Origin: Clostridium sp. BNL1100
Lineage (GTDB): Bacteria; Bacillota; Clostridia; Acetivibrionales; DSM-1351
Direction of reading: 5' to 3'
Assembly (NCBI RefSeq): GCF_000244875.1
Contig: NC_016791.1
Coordinates: 3,725,001-3,789,000 of the forward strand
Length of the DNA stretch: 64,000 nt
The notes under the pieces were generated by a model. It did no database searches. It saw only the letters and a list, made by a program, of their open reading frames with translations, and had not been told where the DNA came from. Made by a program: the position numbers and the translations under genes. This document shows, one piece after another, positions 34,942 through 43,136 of the stretch (its first letter is position 1; every line of letters begins with the position of its first letter).

Positions 34942-36312
34942 TTACCATCCGTATTTTTCATAACCCCATTTTTTTAATGTAAGCTCCTGCTTAACCTGTA
35001 TAAGACTGTTTTCTTCAACATCACCAACTAATATAACTCCAGGCCCTACAGCACTGTAAGAGCCTATTTTGCATCCGGGCATCAGAATAGTATTAACTCC
35101 TGTCCGACAGTAATCACCAATATATATTGCATCTCCATAGGATAAAGGAATTTCGCTCCTGCCTTTTACCCTCTGGCGCGGATCACTATCATCAAAACGT
35201 AAGGTACCACATACGGTAGCTGCACCAATATCAACAAAGTTTCCCAAGGCTCCATACATTTCACAGTAGTGATATAAATATACCTTGTCCATCATTAAGC
35301 CCCCAATAAATTCAGAGCCATGATCTAAAATGCAATCTGATCCGATTGATACTCCATCATAAATGTGACAGTAGTTTCTTATTTTTGTATTATCTCCAAT
35401 AACAGCACTACCGCTAATTATTGCACCATTGTCTATAACAGTGTTCTCACCAACAATAACATTACCTTCTATGAGAACATTGTCACCTACCATAGAGTTT
35501 TTCCCAAGCTGAACAAATCCTCTGACAATAGCTCTTTCAGAGATTCTGGCTCCTTCTGCCAGTGTATTCCCCGTCAACTTACCTGTTCTTATTTTGACCA
35601 TTTGTTCATTTGCCGCCAGCATGTGCCACGGTTTATCTATATCAAAAAAAATACCTTGGCCTTCTACTGCTTTTATTTGACCCTCCTGTACAGGTTTTAT
35701 AAGACCGGCTTCAACAAAACGTTCTCTTGGAACTCCGACTCCGCACTTTACATTGGGGAAATAATCCGGAGTTTTTGCTATTTGAGATATTATATTAACG
35801 TCTAAATTGAAAGCTGCAAACTGGTGAGTTATAAGGCTACCACGATAGTGGGCTCCTATTTCACTTATTCTATTGTCTGTAATCGTTGCTCCTATCCAAT
35901 TTTTTGAAGTTTCTGACAAAGGGTACAAAAGTGCTGCAGGTTCAACTTCCGAGTAAAGTCTTTCAAGATCGCTTTCGTCAATTATTGTGTCACCATATAT
36001 TACTAAAATGTTATCATTTGTACACAAATTTGCTCCAAATACAAGGCTGTCAGCACTACCACAATTTTCATCCACACAAACTACATTTATATTTTTAAGA
36101 GGTGATAAACAAGCTTGAATTTCTCTTTGGTACAAAACAGAGGTTACTACTACAATATCCTCACACCCTATTTTTGCGAGCTTTTCGGCATTATATCTGA
36201 TTAAAGGTATTCCCGCAATTTTTATTGTTGTCTTTGATCTTACGGTACTAAAAGGGAACATTTTTCTACCTATTCCGGCAGCAAGAATAATTGCACTCTT
36301 TTTTAATGCCAT
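34942..36312 (-). CDS. GlmU-like sugar-1-phosphate nucleotidyltransferase with left-handed beta-helix
   Basis: A 456-residue protein starting at the ATG after GAGGGAGGGG. Residues 1-230 are a nucleotidyltransferase fold with signature LAAGIGRKMFPFSTVRSKTT and VIYGDTIID for the metal Asp. The signature is unusual, with GRKM in place of GTRM. Residues about 255-445 are hexapeptide repeats (VIVGENTVIDNGAIISGSAV, VYLYHYCEMYGALGNFVDIG), as in GlmU. The GlmU acetyltransferase active site could not be confirmed. The likely reaction is NTP plus sugar-1-phosphate to NDP-sugar plus pyrophosphate. Its place in a catabolic locus is odd and hints at reuse of salvaged amino sugar for envelope synthesis (inference). 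Confidence 0.82.
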   Translation of the reverse strand: MALKKSAIILAAGIGRKMFPFSTVRSKTTIKIAGIPLIRYNAEKLAKIGCEDIVVVTSVLYQREIQACLSPLKNINVVCVDENCGSADSLVFGANLCTNDNILVIYGDTIIDESDLERLYSEVEPAALLYPLSETSKNWIGATITDNRISEIGAHYRGSLITHQFAAFNLDVNIISQIAKTPDYFPNVKCGVGVPRERFVEAGLIKPVQEGQIKAVEGQGIFFDIDKPWHMLAANEQMVKIRTGKLTGNTLAEGARISERAIVRGFVQLGKNSMVGDNVLIEGNVIVGENTVIDNGAIISGSAVIGDNTKIRNYCHIYDGVSIGSDCILDHGSEFIGGLMMDKVYLYHYCEMYGALGNFVDIGAATVCGTLRFDDSDPRQRVKGRSEIPLSYGDAIYIGDYCRTGVNTILMPGCKIGSYSAVGPGVILVGDVEENSLIQVKQELTLKKWGYEKYGW

Positions 36313-36350
36313 AGCAGCCCCTCCCTCTAAAAACAATTATCTGATTGACA

Positions 36351-36575
36351 TTATGCTGTCATAACCTGAAAGTATAATGCACTTCCAAAATCTTGACTCC
36401 TAATAATTTTTTTAGTTAGATCAACAGCAGCTGTCTTTTCCATTTCAGTGATTTCAAATTCTATCTTCATTCCACTCTTTGAAATAAACTCATAATTTAC
36501 GTTGTCTTCCTTATATGAAGTAAGAGCACCGATGATTTGTTCCCCCATAAGTGCGGAATTGACTATTATTCTCAT
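36351..36575 (-). CDS. Conserved-looking 74-residue hypothetical protein
   Basis: A small soluble protein, MRIIVNSALMGEQIIGALTS at its start, with a strong AGGAGATATG ribosome binding site. It is packed between the MupG-like gene (41 bases) and the nucleotidyltransferase gene (38 bases), all on one strand, so it is probably a real operon member. The strand-helix pattern (EFISKSGMKIEFEITEMEKT, then KKIIRSQDFGSALYFQ) suggests a small alpha/beta fold. Not recognised. The spacing in the operon argues for a partner of MupG or the phospho-glycosidase. Confidence 0.7.
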   Translation of the reverse strand: MRIIVNSALMGEQIIGALTSYKEDNVNYEFISKSGMKIEFEITEMEKTAAVDLTKKIIRSQDFGSALYFQVMTA

Positions 36576-36616
36576 ATTGTCATATCTCCTTTACTATTAG
36601 TTAATGTTACCTTATG

Positions 36617-37735
36617 TTAATATTTAACCAGTTTAAATTTATTACGACCATATTTGATACCTTCTAATAGTCCATTGGCATCCGGATGAACAAAACCCAG
36701 TACATTATGTTCTATTGATGGCCCTAGATCCTTAAGATTAATCTGAAGCTCACCCATATAGTGTGATGCATTAGAGTTACAGATTGTTACTGTGTATTTT
36801 GAACGGTTAGCACAGTATATTGGAGCCACTTCTACCCCCCTGCTAACTGACGCTCTGATTACTTCTGCCGGTTGATCTATCCTTGCTTTTAACTCCATAT
36901 TCAAAATTTTCTCTTTTATTGAATTGCTAATATATTGATTAAAAACTACCGGAATTTCTATTGTGGAACTTATTGCGCACTTAGCCATTTTTTCAAGCTC
37001 CCTGTCATCTGCCATGGAATCACCAATCAATACATAGTCAAATCCTTCTGCAAAAAGCTCTTGCATTGCTATATGGGGAGGCAAATATCTATGCTTTTCA
37101 ACCGTTGGAACTCCATTACCATTTCTATGAAGATGCTTTGGCGAGAATTGTGAAGCTACAAAAGCACCCAGCGGTATATCATAGGATTTAAACAATTTGT
37201 TTACATCCCTTATTTCTAAAATATCTACCCCTGTACCTGTCAATGGATAGAAGTTGTGACATGCTGTTAAGCTTTTTAAATTGCCTTCTTTTTTAATCAG
37301 CTCTAACAAGTTTTTGGTTTCATTATATGTATAGTCGCCCATTTTCCCAGCGGAAGCAGCACTTAATTCTATCTTTATCCCATAGTCATTGTTTGTGATT
37401 GTACATATTTCAGCATTTGAAAATCCATCATCAATACGAAGCCTTTCTATACACATGTCCTGCAACGGTTTTAATTTATTTAAGCTGCAGCCTAATGCCT
37501 CAAAGATTTCACGATTTATATCAGCAGTTATATGTAAACCAAGTTCATGGCATATATTATAAAGTTTTTTCAACTGATTGCACTCCAGTTTCTTTGAAGC
37601 TTCGAAACCATGATTCTCTAGAATTAGTGAGGTAAATACCTTTTTAAACCCCAATCTGCTGGCCTTTGAAAGGTATGTGAATATATCTTCCATTGAGCAA
37701 AAATCACTATATACACTTACACCGATTTCTCTCAT
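36617..37735 (-). CDS. MupG-like 6-phospho-N-acetylmuramidase family protein (DUF871)
   Basis: A 372-residue DUF871 protein: TIM-barrel part (1-240) opening MREIGVSVYSDFCSMEDIFT, with ITADINREIFEALG, SLTACHNFYPLTGTGVD and GAFVASQFSPKHLH. A C-terminal cyclophilin-like part (about 255-372) holds EVIRASVSRGVEVAP and YTVTICNSNASHYMGELQI. The characterised relative is S. aureus MupG (GH170), which splits MurNAc-6P-GlcNAc made by a PTS. Its place right after a GH4 gene and in a PTS operon fits cytoplasmic cleavage of a phosphorylated cell-wall disaccharide. The active site was not checked residue by residue. Other DUF871 members may take different phospho-disaccharides. Confidence 0.85.
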   Translation of the reverse strand: MREIGVSVYSDFCSMEDIFTYLSKASRLGFKKVFTSLILENHGFEASKKLECNQLKKLYNICHELGLHITADINREIFEALGCSLNKLKPLQDMCIERLRIDDGFSNAEICTITNNDYGIKIELSAASAGKMGDYTYNETKNLLELIKKEGNLKSLTACHNFYPLTGTGVDILEIRDVNKLFKSYDIPLGAFVASQFSPKHLHRNGNGVPTVEKHRYLPPHIAMQELFAEGFDYVLIGDSMADDRELEKMAKCAISSTIEIPVVFNQYISNSIKEKILNMELKARIDQPAEVIRASVSRGVEVAPIYCANRSKYTVTICNSNASHYMGELQINLKDLGPSIEHNVLGFVHPDANGLLEGIKYGRNKFKLVKY

Positions 37736-37754
37736 AGTAAATAGCCTCTCGAAT

Positions 37755-39068
37755 TTACTTTTTTACATAGTCCAGATAGGGTTTATGAGCAATTAACAAT
37801 TCATCAAGTATGGCCTTGGCGTCTGAATATTCATTTACAAGAGGATTTGCATTTATAGCCATAAGTGCATCATAATAACTCCCGGAAACAGCCGCCTTAA
37901 TAGTCAATTTTTCATATGACTTAACATAGTTTATCAGGCCGACTATTTTTGTATCGGCAGCACCTATATGAATTGGCTGAGCTCCATTTCTTCCGACTAT
38001 ACAATTTGCTTCTATTATTGCATCTGAAGATACATTCGTTATTGTTCCGTTATTTAGTACATTAATAGTATGTATCTCATTTTTGTCATTATATATGGCA
38101 CTAATCAATGAAATAGCTGCATCGGAATAGTATGCCCCACCCCTGCCTTCTAGCTCTTTAGGCTTTACATTTAAATTTTCATCCTTATATAACTCGAACA
38201 GGCTCTTCTCCAGTCTTTGTACCTGCATTGCCCGGGAACCGTTAGTTCTGACGCTCTCTTTTTCCTCCTCAAGCATAGTCTTTGTAATATAATAGTATCT
38301 GTGATATGGGCTTGTAAGCATACCTAAGCTTTTTATGAAATCAATATCCCAAACTATATCAGATATGGCTTCTACTTGTTCATGGTATTCAGGATTACTA
38401 TATTTTTTAATTATTTCATCTAAAATGCTGTATCCATCCAAGTAAACATTTGTAATAAAATTCATATGATTAAGTCCAACAAAGTCCACCTTTATACGCT
38501 CTGATTCCACCTTCAAAAGTTTTGCAATATCCATTTTAGTACCAAGAGGAACATTGCATAGTCCAAAAACTTTAACACTTGAATGTGTCTTTACTGCCTC
38601 TGTTATGATTCCTGCCGGGTTTGTGAAATTTACAAGCCAAGCATCTGGTGCCAATTCCTCAATTTCCCTGCAAATATCCAGAATTACAGGAATAGTTCGC
38701 ATTGCTTTTGCAAAGCCTCCGGGCCCCGTTGTTTCCTGACCTATTACATCGTATTTTAATGGAATAAGCTCATCTTTTTCTCTGGCCTTTAGCCCGCCAA
38801 CTCTGAATTGTGTTATAACAAAATCTGCATTATGTATTGCTTCTCTTCTATTCAGCGTTGCAAATACTCTTATATCCAGGCCACTTTTCTTAACCATTCT
38901 ATTGGTGAGAGCTTCAATGATATCGAGCTTTTGTTTTCCCTCTTCTATATCTACAAGCCATAATTCCGACACTGGTAATTCATCTTTTCTTTTAAGAATT
39001 CCTTCCACCAATTCTGGAGTATAGCTACTGCCACCACCAATTACAGCTATCTTTAATCCCTTACTCAT
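37755..39068 (-). CDS. GH4 6-phospho-beta-glucosidase family enzyme
   Basis: A 437-residue NAD- and Mn-dependent glycosidase. NAD-binding loop KIAVIGGGSSYTPELVEGIL, metal-site motif GLCNVPLGTK (the CNxP form typical of beta-linked phospho-disaccharide enzymes such as LicH/CelF rather than CH of MalA types), then GLNHMNF and the GGxYYSDAA region. GH4 enzymes cleave by a redox-elimination route and accept 6-phosphorylated disaccharides from PTS uptake. It starts directly after the kinase stop (39069) and precedes the MupG-like gene by 19 bases. The aglycone could be an amino sugar given the locus. Confidence 0.9.
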   Translation of the reverse strand: MSKGLKIAVIGGGSSYTPELVEGILKRKDELPVSELWLVDIEEGKQKLDIIEALTNRMVKKSGLDIRVFATLNRREAIHNADFVITQFRVGGLKAREKDELIPLKYDVIGQETTGPGGFAKAMRTIPVILDICREIEELAPDAWLVNFTNPAGIITEAVKTHSSVKVFGLCNVPLGTKMDIAKLLKVESERIKVDFVGLNHMNFITNVYLDGYSILDEIIKKYSNPEYHEQVEAISDIVWDIDFIKSLGMLTSPYHRYYYITKTMLEEEKESVRTNGSRAMQVQRLEKSLFELYKDENLNVKPKELEGRGGAYYSDAAISLISAIYNDKNEIHTINVLNNGTITNVSSDAIIEANCIVGRNGAQPIHIGAADTKIVGLINYVKSYEKLTIKAAVSGSYYDALMAINANPLVNEYSDAKAILDELLIAHKPYLDYVKK

Positions 39069-40001
39069 TTATTGTTCCCTCCCCAATGCAATAATTAATG
39101 CTCCATAAGCCGGCTCATCCAGCGGTTCACATATCTTAATACCGGGTAAGCTTCTATTCATACTATCCTTAAATAACCTCAAATAAATAGCTGACTTTAA
39201 CATTAAGCTTCCTGCAAGGCATAGTCTGAACTCACTTTTTTTCATTTTTTTTGCCAGAGCTCTTATCATTGCAACTAATCTTTCTATTTCTCTATTTAGA
39301 ATATCCAAAGCAGCCGCATCCCCTCTTTCAGCTTCTTCCTGTACAATAGGAGCTATTGCAGCAATTTTGTCTATACTAAAATCTTTATCTATATATATCA
39401 AATCCATAAAATCTTCCGGAGAATTTATTCCATAATAATTTAGTACTCTATCGGTTAAAGATGTATGTTCAATAATTCCATCATAATGATCCATTATTGC
39501 TGAAACAGCCTTTATTCCAAGCTTATAGCCACTTCCGTCATCACTGGTCATATAACCCCAGCCCCCGGTTCTTACCTCTTTTCCTTCAGAAGAAATACCT
39601 ATAGCGATTGAACCTGTACCCGTAATTAAAAGTGCACCATTTCTTCCGCAATTACCACCTATTAAAGCGATATATGCATCATTGAATACTTCAAAACTAC
39701 AATCAAAACCACTGTTTTTTAAAGCTTCACGATATACTTCTTCATCCTGTGGTCTGTCAATACCCGCAGCTCCCATTGCCAGAGATGCATTTGCAAGTTG
39801 TTCTTTACCGAATTTCTCAGCCAGTTCGTTGTATATTACTTTTAAAACCTGTTCTAACCCATCTACTCCAATATTGTTATAATTAGTTGATGGATATTTT
39901 TTTTCAAAAAGTACATCCCCAGTCAACGACTTTTTTACTAATACTTTGGTTTTAGTTCCGCCACCATCTATTCCTATTCCTAATTTATCAGGCATCTGCA
40001 A
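39069..40001 (-). CDS. BadF/BcrA-type N-acetylhexosamine kinase (MurK/NagK-like)
   Basis: A 310-residue ASKHA-fold kinase. Phosphate-1 motif GIGIDGGGTKTKVLV, MGAAGIDRP, phosphate-2 GALLITGTGSIAIG, TGGWGYMTSDDGSGYKLG and the C-terminal CEPLDEPAYGALIIA. It resembles human NAGK and C. acetobutylicum MurK, which phosphorylates MurNAc and GlcNAc at C6. In this operon it would salvage the non-phosphorylated half released by MupG- or GH4-type cleavage. The start is either TTG at 40001 or ATG at 39995. It overlaps the RDD gene by 14 bases. Sugar specificity is inferred. Confidence 0.85.
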   Translation of the reverse strand: MQMPDKLGIGIDGGGTKTKVLVKKSLTGDVLFEKKYPSTNYNNIGVDGLEQVLKVIYNELAEKFGKEQLANASLAMGAAGIDRPQDEEVYREALKNSGFDCSFEVFNDAYIALIGGNCGRNGALLITGTGSIAIGISSEGKEVRTGGWGYMTSDDGSGYKLGIKAVSAIMDHYDGIIEHTSLTDRVLNYYGINSPEDFMDLIYIDKDFSIDKIAAIAPIVQEEAERGDAAALDILNREIERLVAMIRALAKKMKKSEFRLCLAGSLMLKSAIYLRLFKDSMNRSLPGIKICEPLDEPAYGALIIALGREQ

Positions 40002-40569
40002 TCATATCCCTCTTAATTAATTTATTCTTTTCATCTTCAACATCTTTCCCTTTTACCTTTTCTACAACAACCGTTTTAACAATATAATCATAGCCAGCCT
40101 TGGATTGATAATTCGCAAAAATGCTTAATATAGAGATAATAAATGGAATTCCCTGCAATAAATATATTAAAATTATTTTTATAAAGCTTCTCACTGTCAT
40201 AAATAGATAATGGAATATCACTCCACGATTGCTATTTTGAGAAACTATGCGCAGCCCCATAATTAACTTTCCAATTGTTGAACCCTTAAATAATATTTGA
40301 GTAACAGTTTCATAACCGAAATATATTAGCAATGACTGTATAAAAACCATGTTGAAGATTGCTGTTGAGCTATTTACGAGAGACTGCCACTCCGGAGTAT
40401 TTATCTTACTATTCGCTTCCGCCATTGCTGCCATTACCACCGGAAAATTAGGTAACTCGAATAATTTATAGAATAAGGTCAAGAGTACCGCCATGATACC
40501 CATGTCAATTATGAATGCTACCAATCTACGAAGTCTGAAATTTGTAAATGCCTGTTTTAATGATTTCAT
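39988..40569 (-). CDS. RDD family membrane protein
   Basis: A 193-residue protein with the RDD signature RLVAFIIDMGIMAVLLTLFY (R and D in helix 1), a second helix MVFIQSLLIYFGYETVTQIL and a third FIKIILIYLLQGIPFIISIL. The motif FKGSTIGKLIMGLRIV between helices 2 and 3 is diagnostic. RDD proteins are poorly understood membrane proteins; some act in ion exchange. It lies between the PTS permease and the kinase and overlaps the latter, so it is co-transcribed. A strong stem-loop separates it from the EIIC gene. Its role in the locus is unknown. Confidence 0.85.
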   Translation of the reverse strand: MKSLKQAFTNFRLRRLVAFIIDMGIMAVLLTLFYKLFELPNFPVVMAAMAEANSKINTPEWQSLVNSSTAIFNMVFIQSLLIYFGYETVTQILFKGSTIGKLIMGLRIVSQNSNRGVIFHYLFMTVRSFIKIILIYLLQGIPFIISILSIFANYQSKAGYDYIVKTVVVEKVKGKDVEDEKNKLIKRDMIADA

Positions 40570-40597
40570 ACTCTTTCCCCCATTTTTTAAATTTTAT

Positions 40598-40644
40598 CCT
40601 CTGTAATATCTGCATTCGTGCATGGAGTGCAGATATTACAGGGG
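40598..40644 (-). terminator. Strong intercistronic stem-loop after the EIIC gene
   Basis: CCTCTGTAATATCTGCA (40598-40614) pairs with TGCAGATATTACAGGGG (40628-40644), a 17-bp stem with one G-U type mismatch and a 13-base loop. No U run follows on the minus strand, so it looks more like an mRNA-stability or processing hairpin than a full terminator. Confidence 0.55.
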
Positions 40645-40676
40645 CAAATGTGAAAAAATATAGTTAGATTGTGTTA

Positions 40677-42026
40677 TTATTGAACAGCAGCTGTTACCGG
40701 CTCCTCAATCTGATTTTCAGAAATATAATTCTTCTTGTCCCAAATTCTTATAAACGGAAGCCAAATTATAAAAGCTACTGCAAATAATACTACTTGGGCA
40801 ACAACACCCATAACATTTCCGCCTGTCATCAAGTAACCGCTTATAAAATATGGAGTAGTCCAAGGTATAATAACTCCTGTAGTGTACGGGAATATACCGA
40901 TTAAAGTACCGAAATATGAAACAGTAGTTACGGCGATAGGTGCTAATATGTATGGAATCATAAGGAATGGATTTAACACAACCGGCAGACCAAATACAAC
41001 CGGCTCATTAATGTTAAAAATACCAGGAACAATTGCCAAACGTCCAATCTGCTTTACCAACTTTGATTTAGCAAACACCAGCATATAAACAACAACCGCT
41101 AAAGTTGCACCTGAACCACCCATCCAAACTCCATTTTCATAGAAGGAATATGTAACAATGTTGGGGAGTTGTTCTGCTCCGGCTTTAAAAGCCTCCAGGT
41201 TTGCACCGGCATTAGAAATCCAGATTGGCTCCATAACTGCCGTCATAATTGAAGAACCGTGAATACCAAAAGACCAAAGCGTATGTTCAAATAAACACGC
41301 AAATACTGTTCCTATGTAAGATGAGCCTGCTAACTCTATCGGCTTTTTTAATACGCTTTGAACAAATGTTGCTAAATCCGACCATCCTGTAAAGGAAAAG
41401 CCTAATCTCACCAGCATAAAGAAAACTATTATTACAAAGCCCGGTACTAGTGCGGTAAAGGAACGTGATACTGTTGGAGGTACGGATTTTGGCATTGTTA
41501 TAACAAATTTCTTCTGCAGCAGAAATCTATATATTTCTGCTACAATTAATGATACTACTATTGCAAGAAACAAATACTCAGATGTAAATACAGATGTTCC
41601 CCATGCTTCAACTGCATCGTCTCCTTTGCCAAAAACACTTACTATATTGACAATGAAAAATGCTGCAACAGATAATACACCCGCAGGAATACCATCAATT
41701 GGCTTCCCATCAACTTCATAGCTTCCAGCCAGGGAATAAGCAATACCAAAGACTGCAATAAGTGATATAATTCCCATTGTTCCGTTCAGGGCAACACCCT
41801 CAAATGCCTGCCAATTTTCACCGAATACTGAAGCCATAAAATTCTGGTATGCATCAATAGGTAACTCTGCTAAGATTAGAAAGAGTGAACCTATAATGAG
41901 AAGTGGCATAGTAAACATTATTCCATCTCTCAGTGCTATAAGATGCTTCTGGTTTCCTATTTTTGCAGCAATAGGCATAAATTTTTCTTCGAAAAAGCCT
42001 TGAACGTTATGTTTTTTGCTACTCAT
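40677..42026 (-). CDS. PTS EIIC component, lactose/cellobiose family
   Basis: A 449-residue sugar-transporting membrane subunit starting at MSSKKHNVQGFFEEKFMPIA; an ATG three codons upstream is an alternative because AAGGAGATG lies close. About ten TM helices are seen (HLIALRDGIMFTMPLLIIGS, FVLMLPGF-like segments, IPYILAPIAVTTVSYFG). Family motifs: WSFGIHGSSIM, NGVWMGGSGATLAV and PGIFNINEPVVFGLPVVLNP, the last being the substrate-site NEP loop. Works with the EIIB and EIIA encoded just upstream. The family takes cellobiose, chitobiose and lactose; an N-acetylated disaccharide is likely here given the locus. Confidence 0.93.
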   Translation of the reverse strand: MSSKKHNVQGFFEEKFMPIAAKIGNQKHLIALRDGIMFTMPLLIIGSLFLILAELPIDAYQNFMASVFGENWQAFEGVALNGTMGIISLIAVFGIAYSLAGSYEVDGKPIDGIPAGVLSVAAFFIVNIVSVFGKGDDAVEAWGTSVFTSEYLFLAIVVSLIVAEIYRFLLQKKFVITMPKSVPPTVSRSFTALVPGFVIIVFFMLVRLGFSFTGWSDLATFVQSVLKKPIELAGSSYIGTVFACLFEHTLWSFGIHGSSIMTAVMEPIWISNAGANLEAFKAGAEQLPNIVTYSFYENGVWMGGSGATLAVVVYMLVFAKSKLVKQIGRLAIVPGIFNINEPVVFGLPVVLNPFLMIPYILAPIAVTTVSYFGTLIGIFPYTTGVIIPWTTPYFISGYLMTGGNVMGVVAQVVLFAVAFIIWLPFIRIWDKKNYISENQIEEPVTAAVQ

Positions 42027-42048
42027 TTTATACATCATCTCCTTATAT

Positions 42049-42360
42049 TTATTTTTTGCTATAAAGTGCAAGAGCATCATTAAGAACCTTTTCACCGTTC
42101 ATAAGTCCATAATCAGACATATTTATTACTTCTATAACAGAAATTTTGTTGGCATATTCTGCTCTTATGCCGGATATCATGTACCTTACCTGAGGGCCCA
42201 ATAACAAAATATCTGTATCATCCAAATTATTTTTTATCTCTCCCTCTGCTAAAGCTTGCATCTGTACCTCAATCCCCTTAACCTTTGCTGCTTCTTTCAT
42301 CCTCTCCATAAGCATACTTGTTGACATTCCGGCTGAACACACCAAAGTAATTCTAACCAT
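42049..42360 (-). CDS. PTS EIIB component, lactose/cellobiose family
   Basis: A 103-residue phosphotransfer subunit. The phospho-Cys is Cys8 in ITLVCSAGMSTSMLM, the P-loop of the family. GPQVRYM is the second conserved loop. It receives phosphate from EIIA and passes it to the sugar carried by EIIC. It lies 22 bases from the EIIC start and 26 from the EIIA stop. Confidence 0.95.
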   Translation of the reverse strand: MVRITLVCSAGMSTSMLMERMKEAAKVKGIEVQMQALAEGEIKNNLDDTDILLLGPQVRYMISGIRAEYANKISVIEVINMSDYGLMNGEKVLNDALALYSKK

Positions 42361-42386
42361 TTTTATCCTCCTCTCCTTTTGATTAA

Positions 42387-42695
42387 TTATTTTGAAAATT
42401 TCTCATACATTGTGACAATCTCCGCAGCTAAATCCTTAATTAATACAGCACCCATGAGATGATCCTGTGCATGCACCATTATTAGTGCTAATTCCATTTT
42501 TTCACCCTGCATTTCTTTAGTAATTAAATCTGTTTGAATACTGTGAGTGTCCCTCAAGGCTTCTTTAGCCTTTTCAAGGCTTATACGTGCTTCTTCATAC
42601 TTGCCTTCTCTAGCAAGGTATATGGCTTCCATTGCATAGCTTTTTGCGTCACCGGCACCTGCGATAATAGACATAGAAGTTTGTAATATATCCAT
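42387..42695 (-). CDS. PTS EIIA component, lactose/cellobiose family
   Basis: A 102-residue all-helical trimeric EIIA. The phospho-acceptor is His75 in LIMVHAQDHLMGAVLI, matching His78 of LacF. The opening IIAGAGDAKSYAMEAIYLAREG is typical. It is phosphorylated by an HPr protein, the probable donor being encoded 29 bases upstream. Part of the EI-HPr-EIIA-EIIB-EIIC gene run. Confidence 0.95.
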   Translation of the reverse strand: MDILQTSMSIIAGAGDAKSYAMEAIYLAREGKYEEARISLEKAKEALRDTHSIQTDLITKEMQGEKMELALIMVHAQDHLMGAVLIKDLAAEIVTMYEKFSK

Positions 42696-42724
42696 AATGC
42701 TACTCCTTTACCATTATAATTATG

Positions 42725-42991
42725 TTAACTTTCACCAAGTCCGCCTAAGAAAAGTTGATTAATACTCTCAGAGGCCTCAGCTTCGTCAATCCCATCAAAC
42801 TGGATAGTGAGTTCATCTCCAAATTTGCCGTTTAATGTGATTGCACCTCTTACATTTTTCAAATCATAAAGCTTACCATCCTTTACTGCATTAATTGAGC
42901 TTTTAAAAGCTGCTGCAGTCCTTACAAGTTTAGCTGCTGTTCTAGCATGTATACCTAGCTGATTCATAACCTTAACATTAATTGAAATCAT
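42725..42991 (-). CDS. HPr-family phosphocarrier lacking the Ser46 site
   Basis: An 88-residue HPr. The catalytic His15 is present in LGIHARTAAKLV. The regulatory Ser46, normally in KSIMG, is Asn46 here (YDLKNVRGAITLNG). HPr kinase could therefore not phosphorylate it, and it should not act in CcpA-mediated catabolite repression. That points to a dedicated carrier for this PTS. It sits between the EI gene and the EIIA gene. A stem-loop-forming leader lies just upstream. Confidence 0.9.
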   Translation of the reverse strand: MISINVKVMNQLGIHARTAAKLVRTAAAFKSSINAVKDGKLYDLKNVRGAITLNGKFGDELTIQFDGIDEAEASESINQLFLGGLGES

Positions 42992-43024
42992 TTTATACTC
43001 TCCTATTGTGTATTTATCCTAAGT

Positions 43025-43073
43025 ATACCGACATTGCTCTCCCACCTCTGAAATGAGTCGAAAGAGTCGGTAA
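43025..43073 (-). promoter_or_regulatory. Structured leader between EI and HPr genes
   Basis: On the minus strand ACCGAC pairs with GTCGGT. Inside it CTCTTTC pairs with GGGAGAG (with wobbles), and the apex CTCATTTCAGAG can close a small loop. It lies 34 bases before the HPr start in a 145-base gap. It may be an mRNA-stability element or a regulatory RNA; no known riboswitch was recognised. Confidence 0.4.
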
Positions 43074-43136
43074 TAACCTGAATTAAGATATCTAAAGTTT
43101 ATATTGACTTTCCTTTCAACTTTAGAATATTGAATA

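Noticed and set aside
43020-43080. Possible glmS ribozyme or known riboswitch between EI and HPr
   Set aside because: The element is too short and lacks the conserved cores; only local stems could be drawn.
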